Positions 23,635 through 29,639 of a DNA stretch of 36,089 nt are shown piece by piece. The notes under the pieces are model-generated. The model searched no databases. It saw nothing but the letters and a program-made list of their open reading frames with translations, and was not told the origin of the DNA. A program made the position numbers and the translations under genes. Source of the DNA: Candidatus Saccharimonadota bacterium (GTDB lineage: Bacteria > Patescibacteriota > Saccharimonadia > Saccharimonadales > Saccharimonadaceae); contig JAFWSN010000010.1 of NCBI GenBank assembly GCA_017519305.1, forward strand, positions 1 to 36,089. The letters are read 5' to 3'. The stretch's first letter is position 1, and each line of letters opens with the position of its first letter.

Positions 23635-23640
23635 TAATAT
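23635..23640 (+). promoter_or_regulatory. Putative -10 element of the glutaredoxin-like gene (leaderless)
   Basis: TAATAT at 23635-23640, 6 nt before the ATG at 23647. It is a weaker match than elsewhere and has no TGN extension; the gene could also be read through from the upstream membrane-protein gene. Confidence 0.4.
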
Positions 23641-23646
23641 ATAAAT

Positions 23647-23853
23647 ATGATAAAAGTATTTTCAACTGCGACCTGCCCATATTGTCACGCCCTGATGGAT
23701 TGGCTTGATGGCATGGGGGTCGAATACGAAGAAGTCGACGCCTCAAACGACGAAAGTATCACCGTTGTGCCCGTTACGGAGATTAACGGTGAGCGCATCG
23801 TAGGTTTTGATCGCCCGGCAATCAAAAAGGCTTTAGCGAAAATCTCAAAATAA
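23647..23853 (+). CDS. Glutaredoxin-like protein
   Basis: 68-aa thioredoxin-fold protein with the glutaredoxin active site CPYC at 10-13 in KVFSTATCPYCHALMDWL. The glutathione/cis-proline region reads TVVPVTEINGERIVGFDRPAI, with the usual T-V-P before the strand and the GFDR turn of NrdH/Grx-type proteins. It is short, as NrdH-like and mini-glutaredoxins are (about 75-80 aa). It probably reduces disulfides or ribonucleotide reductase in the cytoplasm. Whether it works with glutathione, another thiol or thioredoxin reductase cannot be seen here. Confidence 0.9.
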   Translation: MIKVFSTATCPYCHALMDWLDGMGVEYEEVDASNDESITVVPVTEINGERIVGFDRPAIKKALAKISK

Positions 23854-23857
23854 AGTC

Positions 23858-23886
23858 TTGACATAACCCTCTCGGGGTCATAAGAT
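23858..23886 (+). promoter_or_regulatory. Strong sigma70-type promoter of the 67-aa protein gene
   Basis: Consensus TTGACA (23858-23863), 17-nt spacer, TAAGAT (23881-23886). The spacer region carries a dyad-like arrangement (TGAC..CCC-TCTC-GGG..GTCA, 23859-23880) that might be an operator. The leader of about 26 nt holds AAGGAGGA at 23903-23910. This is the only perfect -35 in the window. Confidence 0.82.
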
Positions 23887-23918
23887 AAGAGTATATTAAC
23901 TTAAGGAGGAAAGCTTAA

Positions 23919-24122
23919 ATGGCTTACGAACATACTAATGGCAAGGGAGTTAAGTACTTCTTGCACAAATCAGAAGTTACTCTTCGCGGTGGCAAACCTC
24001 AAACTATCTATTTCTTCACTAAAGACGAAAAAGGTGGCAAAGGTACCCCATGTGACCTTCCAGCCGATCGTATGGTTTGCGAAAATCCTCGCAATGGTTT
24101 CTTGACCCTCAAGAAAAAATAA
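23919..24122 (+). CDS. Small conserved-looking hypothetical protein, 67 aa
   Basis: No named family. A compact, Lys/Gly-rich soluble protein with motifs KYFLHKSEVTLRGGKPQTIYFF, DLPADRMV and a C-terminal NPRNGFLTLKKK. The pattern 'KYFLHxxxVTLRGGxxQTIYFF..LPxxxxVxENxxxGxxxLKKK' recalls short uncharacterised proteins I have seen in several bacteria; that is recollection, not a search. It has the best promoter in the window and a near-perfect SD, so it should be abundant. Lys-rich and small, it could bind nucleic acid or the ribosome, but no evidence decides this. It ends at a strong terminator. Confidence 0.75.
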   Translation: MAYEHTNGKGVKYFLHKSEVTLRGGKPQTIYFFTKDEKGGKGTPCDLPADRMVCENPRNGFLTLKKK

Positions 24123-24146
24123 TTGCGCGCAAAGTTAATTAGGTGC

Positions 24147-24181
24147 AAAATGACGCCCGTAGCGATACGGCGTCATTTTTT
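24147..24181. terminator. Bidirectional terminator
   Basis: AAAATGACGCC (24147-24157), an 11-nt loop, GGCGTCATTTTTT (24169-24181). It separates the 67-aa gene from the convergent HNH gene. Confidence 0.9.
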
Positions 24182-24184
24182 GTC

Positions 24185-25057
24185 CTATTTTTCTTCTTTT
24201 GCGCCTTTTTCTCTATTGCAACGCCAACATAATGTCTGTAGATTGTCGGCTTCTGTTTTACCACCCTTAGAAATAGGGACAATATGATCAACCTCTAGTA
24301 ATAGATTAGGCTCTTTGTAGACGCTATTCCCGCATTTGCAGCAAGTGTAATTGTCGCGCTTTTTGATTGCTTCACGCAAATCATTTGTCATCGCGGATCG
24401 CTGAGTCTTTTTGTGGCCGGCCTTACCGATATTCCCGCTGATAAGAGATACTAATTCTGGCAGAATGGGTCCTTCTAGCTTGATAAGAAATTCTCTACTT
24501 GATCTACCGGCTGGACTCACGTAGCGAAAACGTAGGTATGGTGATTCGATTTTTATTAAAGACATATCCATATCACATACTGCGTAGGGCAACCACTCTC
24601 TCTTTACGAAGCGTCTGCGAAATTTTGGCAAATTATCATAAATGATTTGACTCGCCTTTTCACAATCGGAAAAAAATAGAGATTTTTTCTCAACAAAAAT
24701 CCCCATAAATTCAAGGCCCCTAAGAGCCTCTTTACTGTTATCTAATTTCGAATATTTTAACAAATATTTAGTCGGGTTAGAGCTTGCATTTAGCACCACT
24801 GAGCTGGAACAGTTTATGGTTCTGTTTAGGCCGAAAATAGATGAAAGTTTTTCGAGCAGCTCGCGCCCATCGAGTATGAGTTGCCCCTCCTTTTTAAGTT
24901 TCGTAAAAAATTTTGAGTTTATTTTTAGGAGATTTTTACGATTTTTTATTACATATTTTTCGGCGTTGTATACGAACACGTTATAGAGAATTATTATAAG
25001 AACGATTAGTAGAGTAATGCCGACTATTAGCATACCTATTGAAGAAGATTTATCCAT
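24185..25057 (-). CDS. Membrane-anchored HNH endonuclease-domain protein
   Basis: 290-aa protein: an N-terminal membrane helix (about 8-30, rich in Ile/Leu/Val), a Lys-rich stretch right after it, an unrecognised middle region (about 45-225), and a C-terminal HNH nuclease domain (about 235-285). The HNH core shows CxxC in YTCCKCGN, the catalytic EVDHIVPISKGG, ADNLQTLC and a second CxxC (CWRC), i.e. a Zn-ribbon-supported beta-beta-alpha-metal fold. The positive-inside rule puts the nuclease domain in the cytoplasm. Base use is AT-rich compared with neighbours, with Ile AUA common near the start (4 of the first 7 Ile). It follows tRNA-Ile(UAU) on the same strand with no separate promoter seen. 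Defence against incoming DNA or DNA processing at the membrane is possible; substrate unknown. Confidence 0.82.
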   Translation of the reverse strand: MDKSSSIGMLIVGITLLIVLIIILYNVFVYNAEKYVIKNRKNLLKINSKFFTKLKKEGQLILDGRELLEKLSSIFGLNRTINCSSSVVLNASSNPTKYLLKYSKLDNSKEALRGLEFMGIFVEKKSLFFSDCEKASQIIYDNLPKFRRRFVKREWLPYAVCDMDMSLIKIESPYLRFRYVSPAGRSSREFLIKLEGPILPELVSLISGNIGKAGHKKTQRSAMTNDLREAIKKRDNYTCCKCGNSVYKEPNLLLEVDHIVPISKGGKTEADNLQTLCWRCNREKGAKEEK

Positions 25058-25086
25058 ATGAATACAATTTCAAAAAAGTTTTTCTT

Positions 25087-25163
25087 TGGTAGGGGCGCCT
25101 GGACTCGAACCAGGGACGCTGCGTGTATAAGACGCATGCTCTAACCAACTGAGCTACGCCCCC
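25087..25163 (-). tRNA. tRNA-Ile (anticodon UAU)
   Basis: 77 nt on the minus strand with encoded CCA. Acceptor GGGGGCG / CGCCCCT (terminal G-U), D-arm GCTCAGTTGGTTAGAGC, anticodon stem TGCGT / ACGCA enclosing the loop CTTATAC, so positions 34-36 read UAU. T-arm CCTGG-TTCGAGT-CCAGG, discriminator A. It would decode AUA directly. Most bacteria instead use a CAU tRNA modified by TilS to lysidine. Confidence 0.92.
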
Positions 25164-25172
25164 GACTACCCC

Positions 25173-25181
25173 ATTTTATCA
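25173..25181 (-). promoter_or_regulatory. tRNA-Ile promoter
   Basis: TGA-TAAAAT on the minus strand (hexamer 25178-25173), 9 nt before the tRNA 5' end. It lies back-to-back with the TATAAT of the divergent DivIC-like gene. Confidence 0.55.
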
Positions 25182-25186
25182 TATAA

Positions 25187-25195
25187 TGCTATAAT
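25187..25195 (+). promoter_or_regulatory. Extended -10 promoter of the DivIC/FtsL-like gene (leaderless)
   Basis: TGC-TATAAT, hexamer 25190-25195, 7 nt before the GTG start at 25203. Confidence 0.7.
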
Positions 25196-25202
25196 TTTAA
25201 GC

Positions 25203-25646
25203 GTGAGCAGGAACAAAATAGACAAGCTCAAACTCAAGACGCGCCGGCTGGTTTATTGGCTGAAGCACGACGTTTTTGTTGCCGAAAATACGGCGCTAAT
25301 TTTGGCCGTCGTCTTTTGCCTTGTCCTTACTTTTAACTCAATTAACGCTATGTCTAGAAACTGGCGTTTGATGGAAAAGCTCGGCGAAGAAAAACGCACA
25401 TTGCAGCTACTTAGCGTGGAGGTCGAGACTTTGGAACTAGAGAACGATTACTATCGCACCGAAGAATTCCAGGAGCTTTCGGCGCGCAAGCTGGCCAACA
25501 AAAAACTCCCAGGCGAAAACCTAGTTTATCTTCCAGCCAATTCGGAATATGCCAAAAATAAGCACGCGCAAGTCGCTGTAGAAAAAGTCGAAAAAGAGTT
25601 GCCGAACTTCAATAAATGGTTGAAGTTCTTGTTCCCAAATACTTAA
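25203..25646 (+). CDS. FtsL/DivIC-type septum formation initiator protein
   Basis: 147-aa bitopic protein: basic cytoplasmic N-terminus (KIDKLKLKTRRLVYWLK), one membrane helix (about 28-47), then an extracellular coiled coil (about 52-85) and the DivIC-type end YYRTEEFQELSARKLANKKLPGENLVYLP, matching the family pattern of a short helix, ARexLg and pGE-vvyl. Such proteins form the FtsL-FtsB/DivIC-FtsQ complex that licenses septal wall synthesis. Which of FtsL or DivIC it is cannot be decided. Translation starts at GTG, leaderless. It precedes the pilin cluster but that cluster has its own promoter. Confidence 0.8.
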   Translation: MSRNKIDKLKLKTRRLVYWLKHDVFVAENTALILAVVFCLVLTFNSINAMSRNWRLMEKLGEEKRTLQLLSVEVETLELENDYYRTEEFQELSARKLANKKLPGENLVYLPANSEYAKNKHAQVAVEKVEKELPNFNKWLKFLFPNT

Positions 25647-25653
25647 GCGCTTA

Positions 25654-25662
25654 TGCTATAAT
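25654..25662 (+). promoter_or_regulatory. Extended -10 promoter of the minor pilin operon (leaderless)
   Basis: TGC-TATAAT, hexamer 25657-25662, 6 nt before the ATG at 25669. It is the only promoter seen for the three pilin-like genes at 25669-28643. Confidence 0.75.
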
Positions 25663-25668
25663 ATACAC

Positions 25669-26430
25669 ATGAGGCGAAAAACTTCGGGTTTTACGATTAT
25701 TGAGGTGCTCTTATTTTTGGCGGTGAGTGCCGCTTTGATTATGGGTATCATGTTAAACGCTTCAAAATCCGTTGATCAGCAACGCTACGAAGATTCTGTC
25801 CAGAATTTCTCCGAATTTCTTCGCACTATCTATTCAGAAGTATCTAATCCGCGCGGCAAAGATTCCGGCACGGGCGGCGGTCGTTCAAACTACGCCATGT
25901 ACGGTAAGCTTGTCACCTTTGGTGAAGCCGCCGAAAACAATCCAGAAAACCGCGTCTTCGTCTACGACGTAGTCGGCGAAACTAATGAAGAAAACGAGCA
26001 GGGCACTACGATTGAATTGCTCAAGCTCCTCAATGCTGACGTAATTGAAAGAAAGAATGACACCACTAAAATTATCGCCAAGTCATCTGACTATATAGTC
26101 AACTGGGACGCCAAAATCGAGAACCCAGATCGTAGCAAATATGTTGGCGCAATTTTGATTGTACGCTCGCCAGTTTCCGGCACCATTTTCACCTATTCAC
26201 TAAATGGCTCAACTGTAGAAGTTCAAAAAGCCATCGCAAATGGTTCTACGGGCGTGCTCAAACCAAAACTCGACAGCTTTGGCACGAATTCAGTTAGTTT
26301 CTGTGTCGCCGCCGAGGGCATCTCGGTCTACAACGGTAAGCGCTATAATATTCGCATCGCAAACACCTCACACGATTCTTCCGGTGTCGAAATCGTCTCG
26401 CTTGATGCAGAGGATAATCAGTGTAAGTAA
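25669..26430 (+). CDS. Type IV minor pilin / pseudopilin (FimT/GspH-like)
   Basis: 253-aa prepilin. The class III leader MRRKTSG is followed by FTIIEVLLFLAVSAALI, with cleavage expected after Gly7, Phe at +1 and the Glu at +5 needed for assembly. The ~25-residue hydrophobic helix would insert in the membrane and then the filament. The mature globular part (about 40-253) carries two Cys near the C-terminus (FCVAAEG and NQCK), a likely disulfide as in other minor pilins. By position it is the first of three pilin-like genes, as FimT/GspH is in fimT-pilV-pilW-pilX and gspHIJK operons. The exact subclass is inference; the prepilin motif is firm. Confidence 0.88.
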   Translation: MRRKTSGFTIIEVLLFLAVSAALIMGIMLNASKSVDQQRYEDSVQNFSEFLRTIYSEVSNPRGKDSGTGGGRSNYAMYGKLVTFGEAAENNPENRVFVYDVVGETNEENEQGTTIELLKLLNADVIERKNDTTKIIAKSSDYIVNWDAKIENPDRSKYVGAILIVRSPVSGTIFTYSLNGSTVEVQKAIANGSTGVLKPKLDSFGTNSVSFCVAAEGISVYNGKRYNIRIANTSHDSSGVEIVSLDAEDNQCK

Positions 26431-26440
26431 GGAAAAACCC

Positions 26441-27355
26441 ATGAAAAAAAGTCGCAAAAAATCTGGTTTCACTTTAACCGAACTTTCCTTCGCGGTCCTT
26501 TTTGTAGCATTGCTTGCTCTTACTGTTATTGTCATTACGATGAATTTAATCGCTAGCTACAGACGCGGCCTGATGCTTAAACAAGTCAATACGGTGGGGA
26601 ATGACTTGATTGATGATCTTCGTGCTTCAATTTCGAGCTCTTCGTCCAATACTCTTGCCAATCTTTGCGAGCTGAAGTTTTCGACTCCAGCTGCCGCTAG
26701 AACCGCCTGCGAACAAGACGGGGCCTACAGTGCCACTTATCTCGTTCGCCTCGGCAACGTCACGGTTGGCAAAAATACTCGCGACGAAAAAACCATACAA
26801 AACGCTCCGCTCTACGGCGCATTTTGTAGCGGCTCGTATTCATACATTTGGAATAGTGGATATTATTTCAGCGATAATTACGAAGTCACTATTCCGTCTG
26901 CAACCCTGCACTACAAGCTAGACGGCGAATCCAACGTCAAAAATATTTCGGATTTTCGTCTCATCAAAATCAAAGATCCAAATCGCGTAGTTTGTATTTC
27001 AAAAATTACCGCCAACGGCTACACTAAAAACACAGATTTGTTTGGTTCTTTGAATGGCAATTTCAATCTCACTTCGTCGAGCGACGCCTTCAAAGAAGAC
27101 GCCATCGATATGCTCGAAAACGACACTTATAGCGACCTCGCCTTCTACGATTTGTCCGTCTTCCGCCCGGCCGTCGATACCACTAAGCGCAATGTTTTCT
27201 ATAATGGTTCATTTATCCTAGCCACCATTGCTGGCGGCATTAATATCACCGCGAGCGGCGACTACTGTGCCACTCCAGAAGAATACGACATCGAAGATTT
27301 CGATTACTGTGCAATCAACAAATTTAATTTTGCCATCCAGGCAAGTGGAGAATAA
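26441..27355 (+). CDS. Type IV minor pilin / pseudopilin (PilW/GspJ-like)
   Basis: 304-aa prepilin with leader MKKSRKKSG then FTLTELSFAVLFVALLALT: Phe at +1 and Glu at +5, typical for PilD-type peptidase processing. The large globular domain (about 45-304) has several Cys (for example ANLCELKF, RTACEQDG, GAFCSG, VVCIS). The start at 26441 is preferred over a longer in-frame start at 26240 because the prepilin leader begins there and a TAAGGAAA SD lies just upstream. It begins 10 nt after the first pilin gene and ends 1 nt before the third. Size and middle position suggest PilW/GspJ. Confidence 0.88.
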   Translation: MKKSRKKSGFTLTELSFAVLFVALLALTVIVITMNLIASYRRGLMLKQVNTVGNDLIDDLRASISSSSSNTLANLCELKFSTPAAARTACEQDGAYSATYLVRLGNVTVGKNTRDEKTIQNAPLYGAFCSGSYSYIWNSGYYFSDNYEVTIPSATLHYKLDGESNVKNISDFRLIKIKDPNRVVCISKITANGYTKNTDLFGSLNGNFNLTSSSDAFKEDAIDMLENDTYSDLAFYDLSVFRPAVDTTKRNVFYNGSFILATIAGGINITASGDYCATPEEYDIEDFDYCAINKFNFAIQASGE

Positions 27356-27356
27356 A

Positions 27357-28643
27357 ATGAAAAAACGTACCGGCGCCGCATCATTCTATATCGTAGCAAT
27401 CTCGACCTTGCTGTTCACGATTATCGCTATGAGCTTCGCCGCCGTGGTCATTTCCGAGCTCTCGCGCACGGTCAACAGCGACCTTTCACAATCCGCCTAC
27501 GACTCTGCACTAGCCGGCATCGAAGACGCAAAAATCGCCATCACGAATTATCAAAGATGTTTGGATCAGGGCTATTCAGCTGCCTCGAGTATTAGTTTGG
27601 CCAGCACGGTTAGCTGCGAAGAAATTATTTATTACATGGAACACCCAGACTGCGACATGGTCGGGCACATTTTGAACCGCATTCCAAAAGGCGAGCAAAC
27701 CGAAGTATTAGTGCAGGAAACTTCAACCATTTCCGGCAACAGCACAAATGATATGGAACAGGCTTATACCTGTGTCAAAATTAGCAAGAAGAACCCAGAT
27801 TATCGCGGTACAATTCCAGCTGGCGAAATCTCACGCTTGGTGCCACTTAGGGTCTCCAATGCTGACGGCGCCAAATCGATTCGTATCAAATGGTATTCGT
27901 CCGAGAACAGGAAACAAAGCGGCCTCAATCTTAATACGTTAACTAATGGCTACCTTGGCTTCCCGAAAGCCAACGCCGCTTCAGATCCACCAATTATGAG
28001 CGTACAGCTTATTCAAACCGCACAAGATTTCACACTAGACGAACTTAGTGTTTCACATATTACAAGCGGCGTATACGGCACCAGCGACAGCGGTCTGATT
28101 ACGCTCGTCCCGACCAATATTAAATCCGATCAGCACATCAGAAAAACCGCCCAAAACTATTTGGATGTTACCAGCAACAACTCAATCATGAGCGGCGATG
28201 CTACTAACTTTGTCACGGCAAACAGCAAGGTTGCCAAAAATTTGCCAGTATTAGTCAACTGTGGCGAACCGGGCGCTACCGGCCAAGATGCAGAATTCTC
28301 TTGCTCGGTATCAATTCAGATTCCGCGCCCAGTCTCAACTTCGTCTGGCGATGACACTAGAAACCCAAACACCTTTATGTTGGTGCTCTCTATCCCTTAC
28401 GGACAGCCAGATACTGATTTTGCTGTTGAAGTTTGTACTGATACTAATTGCCAAACCGCCAATCGTCTCTCATTCCTCAACCAGCTCAACGTAGACTCTA
28501 CCGGTCGCGCCAACGACCTCTATCGTCGTGTTGAAGCTCGTGTCGAAAACATCGCAGACGACGCAATTATTCCGCGCTTTGCCATGCAACTCACCAACGA
28601 GGATACTAGCCTAGAGAAGCTCGTCACCTACCCTGGGTTGTAA
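27357..28643 (+). CDS. PilX/GspK-like minor pilin-related protein
   Basis: 428-aa protein with a short basic start (MKKRTG), then a hydrophobic helix (about 9-33, ASFYIVAISTLLFTIIAMSF) lacking a Glu at +5, then an amphipathic segment QSAYDSALAGIEDAKIAI that matches the PilX_N pattern (..A..AAEAALRDA). GspK and many PilX proteins also lack the +5 Glu and are the largest member at the pilus tip. The remaining ~370 residues form an extracellular domain with several Cys pairs (for example RCLDQ, SCEEI, DCDMV, NCGEP, EFSCSV, VCTDTNCQ). The start at 27357 is supported by GGAG upstream and close coupling to the previous gene. No terminator is seen after it. Confidence 0.8.
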   Translation: MKKRTGAASFYIVAISTLLFTIIAMSFAAVVISELSRTVNSDLSQSAYDSALAGIEDAKIAITNYQRCLDQGYSAASSISLASTVSCEEIIYYMEHPDCDMVGHILNRIPKGEQTEVLVQETSTISGNSTNDMEQAYTCVKISKKNPDYRGTIPAGEISRLVPLRVSNADGAKSIRIKWYSSENRKQSGLNLNTLTNGYLGFPKANAASDPPIMSVQLIQTAQDFTLDELSVSHITSGVYGTSDSGLITLVPTNIKSDQHIRKTAQNYLDVTSNNSIMSGDATNFVTANSKVAKNLPVLVNCGEPGATGQDAEFSCSVSIQIPRPVSTSSGDDTRNPNTFMLVLSIPYGQPDTDFAVEVCTDTNCQTANRLSFLNQLNVDSTGRANDLYRRVEARVENIADDAIIPRFAMQLTNEDTSLEKLVTYPGL

Positions 28644-28657
28644 AATAACCAAAAGTG

Positions 28658-28727
28658 TGATATAATAAAGGGCAGGAGGGATTCTTTCTGAGTAATCAGG
28701 GGGAATCCTTTACTTCATGAAAGGGGG
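28658..28727 (+). promoter_or_regulatory. Promoter, structured leader and variant SD of the Pro/Thr-rich protein gene
   Basis: TGA-TATAAT (hexamer 28661-28666) with an expected start near 28673. The ~64-nt leader folds into a long hairpin: GGGATTC (28678-28684), TTT, CTGA (28688-28691), loop GTAA, TCAG (28696-28699), GGG, GAATCCT (28703-28709), in RNA nearly continuous with U-G pairs. AAAGGGGG (28720-28727) follows, 9 nt before the ATG. Confidence 0.62.
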
Positions 28728-28736
28728 TGCACATTA

Positions 28737-29522
28737 ATGTCAATGTCACCTAGAGAAAACAAACGCCGCTTTGTAGCGTGCATTGTCCTGTATATCTTTA
28801 TACCGGCAATGTTCATGCTCATGGCTGTTGCGTGCAATGGTTGTAACGGGAAGAAGACAGCGGTGACGGATACGTCAACGTCTGTGGTAGACACATCTAA
28901 CAAGGACACGACTACGGTCGCCCCTACAGATGAGCCTACAATAACTGATACACCGACGCCGACAAATACTTCGACTCCAACTCCGTCTCCGGAGCCGACG
29001 AATACATCGACGCCAGTGCCGACGGAAACGCCGACACCAACTTCGACTCCGTCTCCGGAGCCGACCAACACACCGACGTCAACGCCGGCACCGAAGCCCA
29101 CCAAGGCTCCGCCGACTCCGACGCTATCGCCCGTGCCAGCAACTCCGACACCGTCCCCGGTGCCCGATACGCCGACACCTACGCCTTTGCCGCCTCCGCC
29201 TCCGCCACCGACGGATACACCTACTCCGACACCGAAGCCTAGTAGAGACGTAAACGCTGAGTTTGATGCCGGATTGGCGAGAGTATCTGAATTAGGCTAT
29301 ATCCCAATGGGTATCGATAAGGATAACTTGACGTTTGATTTTTATAATGACAATTTCACCTATCAAGGAACTGTTGCATTTCGAGTAAAAAGCCAAAAAT
29401 GGTCTGTGCGCTATTATCCGTGCGACGCCAGTGATCCAGGCGCCACGTACGCATATTCTGATACTGGGCAAGATCTAGTTGCTTTAATTAATGCAATCGA
29501 TCATAGTTGGAAAAGTTATTGA
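28737..29522 (+). CDS. Pro/Thr-rich cell-surface protein, possible lipoprotein
   Basis: 261-aa protein in three parts. Residues 1-32 are a basic start plus hydrophobic helix ending [14 protein letters not shown] resembles a lipobox but has Ala at -3, so either lipidation or a plain anchor is possible. Residues about 45-170 are a low-complexity linker of [15 protein letters not shown] and an eight-Pro run, typical of a stiff wall-spanning stalk and a likely O-glycosylation substrate. Residues about 175-261 are a small globular domain ([33 protein letters not shown]). Repeated units in the DNA, such as CTCCGTCTCCGGAGCCGAC twice, indicate slippage or duplication. It lies between pilins and large secreted proteins. 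Function unknown; the neighbouring GT8 could modify it, by inference. Confidence 0.7.
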   Translation: MSMSPRENKRRFVACIVLYIFIPAMFMLMAVACNGCNGKKTAVTDTSTSVVDTSNKDTTTVAPTDEPTITDTPTPTNTSTPTPSPEPTNTSTPVPTETPTPTSTPSPEPTNTPTSTPAPKPTKAPPTPTLSPVPATPTPSPVPDTPTPTPLPPPPPPPTDTPTPTPKPSRDVNAEFDAGLARVSELGYIPMGIDKDNLTFDFYNDNFTYQGTVAFRVKSQKWSVRYYPCDASDPGATYAYSDTGQDLVALINAIDHSWKSY

Positions 29523-29596
29523 CTTCTGTCAACCGGTACGGTTAACTACGTTTGGCTAATTGCTGGTATCTGACAAAAAGAGAAGGAAGGTGATAA

Positions 29597-29626
29597 AAGT
29601 GCCGTTTTCAAAACGGCACTTTTTTG
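29597..29626 (+). terminator. Terminator after the Pro/Thr-rich protein gene
   Basis: AAGTGCCGTTTT, 1-nt centre, AAAACGGCACTTTTTT: a long, almost perfect hairpin with a T-tract. The next gene's -10 starts 2 nt beyond it. Confidence 0.9.
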
Positions 29627-29633
29627 TTATCAT
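29625..29633 (+). promoter_or_regulatory. Extended -10 promoter of the 1004-aa secreted protein gene (leaderless)
   Basis: TGT-TATCAT, hexamer 29628-29633, 6 nt before the ATG at 29640. It abuts the preceding terminator. Confidence 0.6.
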
Positions 29634-29639
29634 ATAGGT

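Noticed and set aside
28925-29245. CRISPR-like repeat array
   Set aside because: The repeats are in-frame Pro/Thr codons without unique spacers of constant length; this is a coding low-complexity region.
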